64,000 bases of DNA from Eimeria necatrix (taxonomy: Eukaryota; Apicomplexa; Conoidasida; Eucoccidiorida; Eimeriidae), in contig NW_013652137.1 of NCBI RefSeq assembly GCF_000499385.1, positions 1-64,000 on the forward strand. Direction: 5' to 3'. The translations under genes were made by a program, and so were the position numbers. Below are positions 24,945 through 37,049 of this stretch, in pieces. Numbering within the stretch: the first letter of the stretch is position 1; the number at the start of each line of letters is the position of its first letter. Under the pieces are notes generated by a model. It ran no database searches. It saw only the letters and a program-made list of their open reading frames with translations, and had not been told where the DNA came from.

Positions 24945-27900
24945 TCAAGTGCTTCGTTGTAACTGCAGTTGCTGCTGCGGCGGGCAATAGTCCTCATGGC
25001 ATCCTAAAAATGAAACTGTGCGGCAGGTCTTGCCTATCGAACCTGACCTCAAAATCTTCCGGCGAGAGCTGTCTTCGTAGAGTTTGAACCGCTCCCTAAC
25101 TCCGAGCTGTTTGTACAGCTCGCGGACAACCTCCTCTCCCTCCGGCCGGCCGTACGCCTCGAGCAAATCCGCCGCTTCTCTGGGCTTTGCGGCGGCAAGA
25201 GCCTGCAAAATGGGACATATAGTCGTTGTTGATGATAAATGCGGTGAATCAAACCGCCGCAGTACATGATGACAAGCAGGAAGACCGACACTGACGAAAT
25301 GAGCACAGTCCTATGTGCAGGAGCTTGGCCTATCTACAGGATCTTAACCGTTGGATCACATGTACGATCACTCGCAGGTGAGGGTGTTTGCTCGGACCTC
25401 CACAAGTGGCCAGCTGCATTTCCCCTCCCGGATGTCGCTTCCAGCCTTGCCGAGGGCTTCTGGGCAGCCGAAGCAATCCAGGAAGTCATCTTGTGCCTGA
25501 TCAAGTAACATATCCCCCACGCTCTGGTGTTGCCGCTACTGCGCGTCCCTTTCAATACCAAGGACGCAGAGACAAGCACGCGCTGGAAGCTCTCTTCCGC
25601 GCCTCAGCAGCTGCATCTTACGTGAAGAGGAAAACACAAAGCCTAAGTTCGCTTAACAGTGCGGGGAGGGGGAAACAAGACAACAGAAGAGAGGCACCTG
25701 GAAGTAGTCCCCTGTGCACAGACATATTTCTTCCACTTTGGCCAGGAGAGAAAAGTCACTGACGCCGCTATGCCGGAGACCTACGAACAGATTGGGCCGA
25801 CAACAGTCCCCTTTAACAACATCAATCGAGACGCAGCTTTTGCAGGCGAACCCATACACTGCATGCACACCGTACTTGACACCTTTAGAGGCCGTATGCA
25901 GACCTTATACTTGTGCCGTGGAAATACACTTGTGTACGTGGGATTTATTCATCCTTAAGCAGGAAGGGAGGCGGGGAGCAGCCGCTGATGTACCCAGAGC
26001 TGTGGGAAGCCAAAAGGAATAGTAACCCGTCTTCAGCCTCGCTGCTGACTGCTGCCTACTACGTGCCGCAGCAGTTATCTGCAGCAGCGTTGTTTCTGCC
26101 GTTGCTGTTTCACCTCGAAGTGACTCGAGCAGCTCTTGCTGCTGATTTTGTGTCTGCATGTGCTGCTTTTGGTGCCGCTGGTGCTGTTGCAGCAGCAACA
26201 TGTTCACGTGACCGTTTGTGTCCAGGTGTTGCCCTAGCACGGTGTTGAAGGCGACATTTTGTAATAACTCTGTGCAGGGACCGTACGCTGGGTGGTCTCC
26301 GAGAAATTCCCGCAGCAGTCTGCCGTCATCACTCCACATCAAAGAAACTAAGAATGCAACTTAGCCACATCTTAAAGCTAACCTCCGGGAAATGGAACAC
26401 GCCGATGCCAACCACGGAGGCTCTTGCGAGTGCTTTTTGAGGCGGTAGCAAAATACCAGCAGAAGCGGCCAATGGAGAACAACGGCAGCAATAGATATAC
26501 GCATAGGCAAAAGCTAGAAAACGGCGAGCAGCAGCATTATCAGGCAGATGATGAAGGGTCTGACTGGTGTACAGAGTAGATTAGGAAGACGGCATCGTTA
26601 ATGGCATTCGCTGGCCCAACTTCCGGCCTTCTGTACCAGCAGACCTTCCCCCTCCTGGTGAAGGCCCCGTCCATCTGATCGTCAGCAACTAAAAACGCAG
26701 CCTGTAGTAGCTCAACCGCCCATCCCAATATGCACAATTCCGAACCGAATGCCTTGTCTAGGGCTGCCTCCCCCGCAGCACAGGAATCAGCTGAACCGGG
26801 TGCTCCTGGATTGCGTCCTCCTGATATTGTAACAGTACGCGCAACAGTGCCCCGTGTTGCGCCCGTTTGTGGGAACGCAGGAGCAGCAGCTGCTGCTGCG
26901 GAATCCTTGAACTGTACGAATCGTATTTCGCGATTGGCGGCCAGAGAGGCGTACACAGTCAGTAAACCACGGAGTAACTTCCCCCCTGCAGAAGCAGGAC
27001 CAAAATAACAACGCAAGCTGTGCTGGCTATACTATGACCATGCAACAAAGTCATACTTAATAAGCCCCAACTAGCGAGCTGTTATTTCAAGTACCTCGCG
27101 TGCCACCAAGAGTGCTAACACAGACACAAGAAACAAAGAACACCTTTATGGCAAGCCAACGTTGGACTTATGTGACTAACTTGCCAAGCCAGAGTCGCAA
27201 GCCTCTTTTTGGAGACCTGACATATAGGCACACGTCTCACTAAACCCAAACGGACCTATGCAGTTGTAGTCAATAACCCGCGAAAAGTATTCCGTGAGCG
27301 CATCCGCCTCTCCCTCAGGGGCACACGCCATTATTCTCTCCAGGAGAGCTCCTTTCATGGGATTCAGCATCTTGCAATCGACACACACAATCCATCATCT
27401 ACACAGAGTGCCGCAGCGACAGGAGCATCAGATACAGCCGTAGACGCAGGCGTGACAAGTCTTTATAGCTTGCGTGTGTAGCGTCTTGTTAATTGCTTCT
27501 ACTTTGTGCGAAAGACGGAGATACTGAGACAAGCAACCGCGACGCACTCTCAAGAAGCGCTGTTGGTCCCTCTTGATGTCCACGTAGATTGAACTGACAC
27601 ACGGCATTCCCTCCTGCCAGCAGACATCAGCAGGATCTGCTGTGGCTGAAGCTGCAGAATCTCCTTTGACCTCTCCAGCATGACTGAGCCGTTGTTCTGT
27701 CGCAGACTCATCTGCGACTGTTTTCGCAGTCGATTGAGCAGTTGCCACAGCTCCTGTGGGCTTAGTCAAACTGTAGTTGTCCACATAACAGGCGTGAGGA
27801 GAGAGAATGTTAGCTTTTACTGCACAGAGCGCCTTTGGGACGTAGTTTCCCACAGTGGCAGAGCGAGCCGGAGCGAAAAGCCGACGTTGGTCAGACTTCT

Positions 27901-28021
27901 CAGGAAGCTGGCCCACATGTCCACACTTTGCAGTTAAAGTTAGGGGCTGTCGTGGCCAAGTGTAGGGGAGAAGAGATAGTGAGGAAATACAGCTCGGGCA
28001 AAGGCGGCGGACCAACATCAT
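24945..28021 (-). CDS. FPPS: Farnesyl diphosphate synthase with N-terminal extension
   Basis: This enzyme condenses IPP with DMAPP and then GPP to make FPP. Phase-consistent exons include 27370-27256 (ending DYNCIG), 26985-26573, one ending 25994, 25780-25698, 25496-25398 and one starting 25202. Key motifs are GGKLLRGL, the first Asp-rich motif DDQMD (codons 26683-26669) in [17 protein letters not shown], the conserved Lys-Thr of [12 protein letters not shown], the second motif DDFLD (25490-25476), and [14 protein letters not shown]. The first exon starts at the ATG at 28021 with [15 protein letters not shown], which is basic and hydrophobic like a mitochondrial presequence. The Toxoplasma enzyme is reported to be mitochondrial. 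Insertions of about 50 residues (Ala/Gly-rich before LGW; Gln-rich before RLKTGYY) interrupt the fold. The donor of exon 1, the junctions between 26572 and 26342 and the last exon are not resolved. Confidence 0.93.
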
Positions 28022-29705
28022 GGGACAGAAACGAGGCTTGGTTTGTCCCGCTGCGTTTATCGTTCATGGCTCCCGTTGAAGGCGCGAATGAGCGATACAC
28101 AAGGCGTCGAGACAGGTTGGCGAGCGCTTTTAGAAAGGCGTTAACGGGTAACAGGTTCAAACACGGTGATCTGTTCAGGGTTGTGCTTACACGAAGACAA
28201 GGTGCAGCCAAAGCGCCGCTGAGTTGCGTGAAGCCAAACCATGCAACATAAATTCCTGACAAGTATACAGGACTCGTCAGTCGCTAAGAGAAAACCTTCT
28301 CTTCGCTGCTCTGTAGAAATATTCGGCGGTGAAAGTGCTCAGATTTGACCAGACAGCCCCGCAGGGTCAGACATTTGACGTTGGATGGCAATACATGGAA
28401 CTGTATACATATGCGCTTAAGCTTCTCGAAGAAATCCACATTCTGGACAAAAGTATTCTACTTCATTTGTCATCAAGAGGAACTTGGTTGGAAACGGCTC
28501 ATTCGACAAGAGGTTTCCGCCGATATCATACTCTATCAGCTACCGCGCTAGCAGGGCAGCACTTTCCAAAGATTAGCCGGACTTCCTCGTAACTATCAAA
28601 CTACTCTCCCAACTGTCTGATTATGACTTTATACTTACCTCCTAGCGACGTGCTAGCTATTAACTGAAAGCAATGTTAGCCGGCGTTGAAGGCAGTATGG
28701 GTGACCCCGGGCAGCTGAATGGAACAGTGGAGCGTCTTCCTCTGGAAGGAGCTGTTCACAGCATCCGAAGGCGCTTAGGGGACTGCAATTACTACAGAGC
28801 AAGTTGCGGGAAGTTGTTTTTGGCCCAGACGTTCCCAACGGAGTCTGATTTTCCCGCGGTGTGTAGCTGTGGCCGGGCCACTTCCAGAGCATCGTCGTGC
28901 GTTTCCTCATGTCACTAAAGAAGGCTTGCCACGAAGCATTCTGACTTATGCAATCTCGTGCTAGCGTTTCTCTCTTTACGCAGTAGTGAGCAGCGTGAGC
29001 TTTGCTGGTCTGCGTTTGCGCGCATGCAAGTCGCGTGTGCAGCACTGAGTGTCTGCAGTGACCAACGCGCTGCGGTGGTGAATCTACATGGAGTGTTTGT
29101 TGCTTCGCTTCAGCCTCGTTCTACAATATGGCAGGCAATTCTGGGCCCTCGTTGCAGGTGCACGGGATAGTTGAGCCGTTAAAGCGCAGTAGACGCTTCC
29201 ATGCCATCGCAGTACAGTACAGCTATGCGAGTTTCCATCGGCTTCACCCGCAGTTTGGGCCCAGATAGGAAGAATGCTTTTACCGAATTCAACTGCTGGA
29301 GCGCGGTGACAAGGCCACGTAAAACCGCCTACAGAAGCTAGGCCCCCTGCACACCAGTTGTTTGCTTGTCTGTGACCTAGGAAAGGAGGGAAAACGAAAA
29401 TTCTGCGCCTAATCATCACATATCTTAGCACCCCAGGACGGCAACAACCTTCCTCATCACTGCAGAGGAACACTTGGAAACAAAATTACTTCTTGAGGAA
29501 CTGCTCAGAGGGAAACACGTTGCAGTAAAAATGTACTTAGCCTTTTGTCTCTCCACATTTCAAGACTGGAGATCTGCTGTTCAGGCTTTTCGATTTCTGG
29601 ACGCCATCAGTAACACGCGCGTGACTTCCACGCGATGTGCTGCCATCCATCGTGGCTGCTGCAAATGTCACGTGCCAAGCATCTGTATTGTTTAAATATT
29701 AAATT
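28022..29705. other. Gene-poor stretch upstream of FPPS
   Basis: This holds the FPPS promoter side at its left edge. Frames on both strands (for example 28673-28918 + and 28653-29045 -) overlap each other and show no family motif. I call no gene. Confidence 0.45.
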
Positions 29706-29904
29706 GTGCGCCTAAAGAATAATGAAAGTATACGAACGACGGAACCAGGACGTAGGGAACACCAAACCATCTACACGGACACAGAAACAGCAAACCATCT
29801 ACACGGACACAGAAACAGCAAATCATCTACACGGACACAGAAACAGTTGACTTTGATTGAAACGCATGGCTGCGTCATGGGAAACACCTTTTCTGTGGAA
29901 AACT
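29706..29904. repeat. Duplicated segment, copy A
   Basis: This segment opens with aatgaaagtatacgaacgac and closes with gaaacgcatggctgcgtc and a ctgtggaaaa motif. The same landmarks recur in the same order in copy B downstream. Copy A is longer because it contains a 28-bp tandem array. Confidence 0.8.
29763..29846. repeat. 28-bp minisatellite, three copies
   Basis: Three near-perfect head-to-tail copies lie at 29763-29790, 29791-29818 and 29819-29846. The unit begins caaaccatctacacggacac; only one base differs, in the third copy. The 28-bp period rules out a coding repeat. Confidence 0.9.
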
Positions 29905-29914
29905 AATATTTTGT

Positions 29915-30043
29915 GATGCGTCTGAAGAGAATGAAAGTATAAGAACGACGGAACCAAAACGCAGGGTCCACCAAGCCTTTCACAGGGACATTTTGTTTGA
30001 AACCCACGGCTGCGTGATGAGAAACACTCCTTCTATGGAAAAT
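29915..30043. repeat. Duplicated segment, copy B
   Basis: This is a diverged direct repeat of 29706-29904 with matching landmarks: aatgaaagtataagaacgac, then gaaacccacggctgcgtg, then ctatggaaaa. The region corresponding to the 28-bp array is a single short cacagggacatt stretch, so the array expanded in copy A only. It ends just beyond the stop codon of the meckelin-like gene. Confidence 0.78.
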
Positions 30044-30087
30044 TGTGCTTGACCCTGGTCGTTGCTACGGGTGTGAGCATGATATTC

Positions 30088-31809
30088 CTAAAACGGCTCA
30101 TATTGGCTCGAAGGGAGATTTCGATAGTGCTGGCTGATTTGCTGAGTCGGAAACCCCTGCTCGGAAAGACGTGAAAAAGTGCTCGTGGTATCATCAACCC
30201 AGCTATCAGCTTGAAAGTCTCCTTGGGGGCCTTCCCATAGGCTATCATCAATCGCACTCTGCCCATCGCCGACGTGGTGACCATCTGCCTCCATGTCACA
30301 GAACTCCATCGGCCGAAGCGCTTCAGAGGGATGGGTGTCTGGCTCGTCTGCTGGTTTTGCTTTGAAGGAAGTCAGCCTTATAAAGGATCCATTGTCATCA
30401 TTGGACCGCCAAGTGACGGGAGGACGAAATGGGTTGTCCTTATTGCTTAATTTACTGGGCTTGACCTGGGCTCTCTCTTCAAATGGGGTGTACGAGTGAA
30501 ATGCGTCACCTCCAAAGACAGTGCTGCTGTGTATTTTGTAAAGGTAGCGCATGTGTCCCCCCTGAAAAATGACATGCACACAGGACAGCGCCGTGGTGTC
30601 GCGTGCCACAGCAGCGATCAATGATTCACCCACATCCGGACACGCGCTTTTGAAAGTTCCCGATTGGTTCGTCATCGATTCCCGTTGTACATGAAAGCTA
30701 GCACGAACGTGACCTTAAGCCTTGAGCGTACTATTAAACAGACAGCGTTGAATAGCTGTGTTGCGGAAGGAGCCGCAGCCACAAGGAAGGGGTCCTTCAG
30801 AGCGTAGAGCCCGTAACAAACGGTAAAGGCATATATTAATATGGCGCCAGCAGCCATGCTGCAAAATTCGCGGCACAAAATGAAGAATTTCGGATAGTGG
30901 GTACGCCTATCTTCAAATACGGGTTCAAACAGCGACGACGCTGGAGTGTGTTGCACGAAACGAGTTACAAGTGGAACCGTTTTGGGAATGAGCAGACAGC
31001 CAAACCGAAGGGTTAGGTACAACTGAGTCATTGCAGCACTGACCACCAGATAATCAGCTTTATTAATGCAAGACCAACGCCAATCAGCCATAAAGGAGCC
31101 AGTAGCAAGCTGAAGCGTTGGTTTGTGTTTTCTTCTGGCAAAGGCAGGTTGCTCTGAAGTTCCTTCATTATTTTACTCTGATGAGCTGCACGCAGAGATC
31201 ATCGAATGATAGGCTGAGTGTAATAGTGTTTGGCGAATATCTTTCCTTGTCATCTTATTTGTTAGTTGCAGAACCCGCATGCCGCCTTATGTCCTGTTAG
31301 CATATCTCGTTGTCGAATTAAGGCCGTGCCGCCTTCCCACGCGATTCGTTACCTCCCAGGATGCAGGGGGCAGTCGTAATGGTGCAGGGAAGCGCAGAAG
31401 AAACTATGTGTGTTAGGCAGCATCCCGCCAGTCCTCCTGTTGGCGACGAGCCACAATTCAGCACATGCTCAGAAAAAAAATCTAGTTAAATTTTTGCACA
31501 GATAAGGAGATGTATTAAGCTTTGCTTAGCTCACGCATTCTTAAGCTGCCATGATATTTGACGATGGCTGATATATCTGTTCAAGCCACTTGACACAACT
31601 TCAGCTAGATCGGTCATACTCCTGCACAGAGGCACTCTCAGGGCATATTCCATATAATTCCAAGTCACCTTCTCGGTCTTCACATCCATCTCCTCCACAT
31701 GTGCCACAGGAAGCAACACAACAACCCGTGCCGTCATCACTGAGGATCCCAGAGCTGCAAGACGGGTCACGCAAGCTTGCAGAAGCTGAATCCACCAACA
31801 GTAATACAC
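30088..31809 (-). CDS. Meckelin (TMEM67)-like membrane domain, 3' part of a gene
   Basis: Meckelin is a multi-pass protein of the ciliary transition zone. On the minus strand, at least three exons give segments in the same order as meckelin's membrane region. The first (within 31809-31531) has VVVLLPVAHVEEMDV, like the family's VSVLLPMPIQEERFV. The second (31091 to about 30716) has DWRWSCINKADYL, like WRTYFVANEWNE, and then hydrophobic helices with ILCREFCSMAAGAILIYAF. The third (to the stop at 30088) has TTALSCVHVIFQGGHMRYLY and KIHSSTVFGGDA, matching the motif around SNISVFLL and YYIHGRSVHGHAD. The C-terminal part of human meckelin after this motif is missing; a low-complexity tail replaces it. 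Splice sites are not all fixed. Single matches are weak; their order and spacing carry the case. Confidence 0.5.
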
Positions 31810-32059
31810 AGCGACAAGGCAGCCCTCAACAGCCTTGCGTAATAAAACACAGTAAAACTGAAATGGGTAAGCGGATCCTCTCTGAGCTATTTCGCAACCA
31901 CGAGCCAGTAGGATGTATGAGGCGAGGATCTTTGGCGGTGCAACAGCTGCTCAAACTTTCAAGACATCATTGACTATGCATTGCCACTGTTCTGTTGTCG
32001 CGCACTGTTAGCGTCTAGCTAATTTGTTTCGGGTGTGTCAGGAAAAGTGAGATCCAGAC

Positions 32060-35000
32060 TTCTCTACTTGGTGTCCGTAACACCTCACCAGGTGCTGCGC
32101 ACTTCTTCTTCATGAATATTTGTATATCCTGTGATGCAGCACATGGCAAGTTTGCTTCTTTGCAGCCCCTAACACAGTATTGCCTTGATGTGCTTGGGAG
32201 CACTTGCAGCTAAAACACATGCGCTACGCCACTAACACAAGGACGAACACCAACAGCGAACTACTCGACCACTTGCTGACAGTATGATAGCTCATCTAAA
32301 ATCAAGCCAGGGCTGATTTTCGAGGTCTATAACTTTGCTCTGCAAGACCTCTAGAGCTACGACCATAATTCCGTTGGTCACGCAGCCAAAAAACGCAGAG
32401 ATGCTGCATCTGTAACGGCCTCTCAGACAGCTTACCCTGTAGCCGTGGAAGGCGAAGTCAAGAGCCATAATGGATTCCCCTACAGCAAAACACCGCCCCA
32501 CAAGCACAAAGCAATGAACAAGACTAATAAAAAAAATAAGTCATCAGTCTACTGATAAACCCTTGCGGGAGTATAAAGCAGGTCGCCCGTGCCGTCAAAC
32601 TTCGTGCTATCACTGTTCTTGCAGTCAAGGCTCGGATTCGTGTAGATGAACAAGAGGAATGAAAAACACTGGTCGAGTTGACCACTTGTTCTTGTAGACC
32701 ACCTACCCTCGGACTTGCACTGGAACTGAACAACAAGCCTCCTCACGTTTTCCTCTGAGCCTGGAAGGGCCTCCTTAAGAACAACATGAGAAGATGGCCT
32801 CGAAGCTACAAGACTGACTGCTTGTTCTGTTTCTGTTTCTTCTCTCTTGCTGCTTCCAACGAAGTTGTACAAAAGGGGATACACCACTTGTAAGTCGGCG
32901 GCTGAGCGCAAAAGCAAGTAGGACCATATGACGCACAGCGTACAGGTATCTCCCTCATTTTCGGGTGACTGTTGCCTCATAAATGAAAACTGCATCTTCC
33001 GAACGTTTTGTGGTAATGCCATGCACTGTCAAGCTTTTCGCTAGCTACCTCTATGAAGTCATATGTCATATCAGTCCACGAGGGTTCCGGAAGTGAACTT
33101 GCCTATTGTCGGAATCTGCATGTCTAGTTTGCCATCCTTACAGCCGTGACACCACGCGTAGATTTCAACGAAGTCTTGCTGCAAATAGAGCAGAAAAATT
33201 TCGTCAGCGGTGTTTCAAGAAGGACGCAGCTCTGTAGAGGAAATTACTCTGAATTCACTTTGATGTTAGAAGTAGCATGGAGGAAAGACACAAAGCTCTA
33301 GAACTATACGGAAGCCCACTAGTTGGAGGCTGCAAAGCAGGCACATACAAGAAAATTTGGAAGAATTTCCCCTTACCGATGAATCAAACACGAGATTCGC
33401 CGCCTGCACTGTTGAAACATGTGGCGACACTGCACCGTTGGTTACAAGATCCCCTTCATTTGAAATGACTGCCCTGATGTCTCCAACTGTGGGGGACGGA
33501 CAAAGGCTCGGATCCCACGGCAGGTCTGAGGTGCTGCGCATCAGGGAAGCTGCGTCTTTGTTCTGAGGGGGCGTTAGGGGGCCAATCGAGATGTTAAATC
33601 CCGTCGGCCCGGCTGAAGAAGGCAAGCAAAGACAGCAGTACACACAGAACTTGCTCACTTGGGTGGAATTATAGGAGAGTGCTTAAAAGCTGGAGCGATG
33701 CTAATCATGCCAGAACTGAACCTACCTTGCATGAATGCTCCATTTGAGCAGATGACCTTCCACATCAGAACGACGGGCTCACAACCTCCGAAACGAAGCT
33801 CAGCGCGCACGGGAATGGGGTCGATTGCTTGACCTCCCACAGAAAAACAGCTTTTGTATGCGACATCAAGCTCAGCCACTGGGCGGTGCGTACCATCTTG
33901 GTGCTGGTGGTCGGCCTGCCGTCCTTCCTCCCCACTGACTTTATAGGAAAGAAGAAGCCCTGATAAATCCAGTGCTCACAACAAACCTCAAAAAGCTTCC
34001 ACTCTGTAGAATGCTACATAGTTTCGCGAGTGCTGGGGATTTCGACTTTGCACTCAAGGTAGGCCAGTCAAGCGATCTACAACTGATGCTCCGTATTACT
34101 ACATGTGATTTCCGGAGTGTTTGTGGGTGCTCCACGTGAGCTGCATCGCGCACCGTCGCCGTAGGAAATGCTCGCGTCGATGATTGGCATCAGCATCATA
34201 GAGGCGACGGCATCATATGCACTCTTAACAGGAGCCACAAGACGAATTAATGTTATTGTCCCTTCGTCCATGCTGAAAGTGGGGTTGTCTAGGAGTAACA
34301 AACGAAAACAGCTTCAAAACAAGGCACACTCAAGCGTAGGGGATACTGAAAGACGGACATTTGCATCGTACATTGGATAGCAGACGACCCGCGTTGGCAA
34401 GCCTTTGATTTAGGCTAAAAATTATCTCACCTTCCGTATATTCAGACCATAAAGGAGTAACTTTTCCACCTTCAACAACAAGTCGGGGATTTTCTTCACC
34501 GTCTGCAGGATCATCTGAGGGGCGCCCGTGAATATGGTGCAGGTATGGCATACCGTCTGCCTGTGCTTCTTCCTTCTTGACAAAATCACTAAACTTTGAG
34601 GCCACAGAAGAAGGGAGTGGGGATACAAGGAAAGCGTCAAAGTGCTGGCAATTATCAACCTGTAGTTCATCACTTTGGGGACCATAGAAGGCGAAGGGTG
34701 AAAAAGCCACATGGGCGGATATAGAAGACGAGCTATCAAAGCTCCCCGTCTGGCTTGAGGGCTCTGCTAGGCCATTTCTTCCTGAGAAACGTGGGGCGTA
34801 AGGCTGCATTGGTAAGAGGAACGGGACTATCTCATCGAGCCCTCTGGTCGTCATGGGAACTGGGGTCGCTGGGACATCCTCGCTACCTATTTGAAATGAT
34901 TCATCCTTTCCAGATGGCTGCTGAGTGTCTTTGAGGTCGCTGCCACCCTGGCTGACATTCTCTGAGACAACGTTGCCGCTTGCAAATTGGGGCTCGGAGC

Positions 35001-35355
35001 TTTCATTGGACCCGTAAAGTGGAGGGGACGCCTTTTCAATTTCGGAAGTCAAATAAAAGTCTTCATCTGCCTTTACAGCGACCTCTGAGGATACAGTTTC
35101 CTCACTAGAGCCACTGGAGAGCCCACCAGCAAGCTTAGGGGACGCCCATAGGGCAACAACCAGTGCTGCCCTGAAAACTCGTGCAAAAGAAGACAAATGA
35201 CGGTTTCGGTTTGAAGCATACTTCCTATGTAAACTTTGAGAATAATAATTGACAGAGTGAAGGGATTCCTGCGAAGGCTCGGGCTTCCTTAATTGCCCTG
35301 CTCCTCCGCTCCCAACCGCTACCCTGGGGTGGTCTTTTTCGACTCTCTCCATCAT
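32060..35355 (-). CDS. Secreted or membrane-anchored ectodomain, probably 5' part of the same gene
   Basis: The ATG at 35355 (MMERVEKDHPRVAVG) is followed by a hydrophobic segment (FARVFRAALVVALWASPKLA) that acts as a signal peptide or anchor, then a Ser/Glu-rich stretch. Four exons chain in phase 1: 35355-34389, 34288-34136, 33938-33726 and one starting 33612. Likely further exons are 33178-33103 (DFVEIYAWCHGCKDGKL, ending at a GC donor), 33000-32705 (DTCTLCVIWSYLLL), about 32612-32558, 32478-32436 and one ending near 32090 (GCKEANLPCAASQDIQ). Paired cysteines suggest an extracellular fold. I do not recognise the family. The gap to the meckelin-like exons is only about 250 bp with no start codon evident, so one gene is the simpler reading; two genes remain possible. 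Confidence 0.5.
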
Positions 35356-37049
35356 GCACGAGGCGAGACGAGAAAAACACGTTTTCTGTCTATTAAGAGT
35401 TACGTATTTCAACTGATTGTAGTAAATTGCGAGCTCGTGGGAGATTTTCCAGACCAACGGGCAAAGTGACCTGGAATGGCATCCGCAGCAACAATGAGAC
35501 TTTTTGAAACGAAGTGCAGTGTACAGAACTCTTGCTGACTTCACCTCTCATTTACCATGACAATATTACTTTAAAGCATTATATGTCAAATTACCTCCAG
35601 GCAGTCGGAAAGGCGTTGTGTCTGTAAGGTGTTTTTCTCAGCCTAGTGGTTGGCCCACCGGTCACCGCTGGCGGCCAACGTGGCCGCACACAAACGTCTT
35701 ACGAAAAACACAGCTCTTCTTTTCAGATCCAGCTAGCCATGTTATTCAAATTATGAAATCATCTATTGGAACAAAAGCGTGTTTGGAAAACTCCTTACTC
35801 AAGCTACCAACAGGGCGTAGTATTCATGCAAGAAGAAACTATCTGGGAGTCAGTGCGGCTGCTCATTGCCTGTACGGTAACAGCATTCCTCAGGAAGTAG
35901 AGTGAATACGGAATAACTACGCCCTTCTGCACTAAAGGCGACCACCCGGAAAGGTCTCTCTAAAACCATTGCCAACTGGCGAGTAATGGCGACACCAAAG
36001 TAATGCCAGGAATCGAGAGGCACGTTGGGCTTCCACAGCTTTCACTTTCTTTCCAAACTAGACACTTCCTAAAATTATCTTTTCTGTTCTTCTACCATTA
36101 TACTACGGTTGCCTACAGGCCGTTATTTTTCAGATGCCGCTGACAGAGTAACAGTGATCCTATATAATGGCCATTATTGCGTTTGTCTTGCCTCCAAGAG
36201 TAAACAGCGTTTGCTAGCCGATTGTAGGCCCGCCCTATTTCATCGTTTGACCCTGGTTAATGCAGATCAAGCCTGACACGTTGGCACGGCTAACTAAAAA
36301 ATGAGCACTTCACGAAGCATCTGTTGCTTGTATTGTTTCCATAAGCTATAAAAAGAGTGACAAATTGGCCAGCCGAAAGCTTACGAGCTTGAAGCAGATG
36401 GCGCCCTCTGACACAAAAAAAACGATGGGCTGTTAACCCAAACGCGCACACTGCAAATGCAGGGATAATTAGCAAGTCGTTCTTCATTCAAAATGATCCC
36501 TAAATCTTACGCAGTTGCAACTTGAGCAGCTCAAAATAGAGCTGAATCTATTCAGGTGGCACCTGCAGAACTAAAATATTACAGTCACTCCCACATAAGC
36601 CATAATGTGTACGCAAGCAGAAAGTCTGCACTAATTATCGCTCCTCAATAGTCAGCCCTAGGTCCTGAGTGGTTAGCCCTTGGGCTTTTCAAGAGGATAT
36701 GAAAGCAGGCCTGATGCAGGAGCGCGTAGTGCGAGGGGACGCGACGTCGGTCCCTCCGTATACATGAGCTATATTGTTTGTGTCAGTGGGGGTCCATGGG
36801 AAAACATTGTGACGCCTAGAGAGGCCCAGCGGCCTGCAGACGTTGGCTTCAGCAGTGGGAGTCATCCAATTCTGCAGATAAGTGCATAGTATTGTAAAGA
36901 GGAAGAAGGTGTCAGCTCAAAACAGTCGTGTCCACAGAGCTCTTGTAGCATCATGCTTGCGTACTAGCTTAAATGCTACGTATGCAGTGTCTATAACTGT
37001 GTGGCCTTTCCACACGTTGGAAACACGTACCCCGCTGCATTCAAGAGTT
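35356..37049. other. Intergenic stretch
   Basis: No recognised gene. The left edge is the promoter side of the meckelin-like gene. The right part may hold 3' exons of the gene at 37050-37917, whose terminal exon is not fixed. Confidence 0.4.

Noticed and set aside
29706..29906. Plus frame reading through the 28-bp array (YTDTET-like repeats)
   Set aside because: The unit length is not a multiple of three, so each copy is read in a different frame. It is not a protein repeat.
31590..31973. 127-codon plus-strand frame with a good-looking acceptor before LDRSYSCTEA
   Set aside because: The antisense frame matches meckelin-like residues (VVVLLP-EE) in order with its neighbours. The plus frame has no ATG and no family resemblance.
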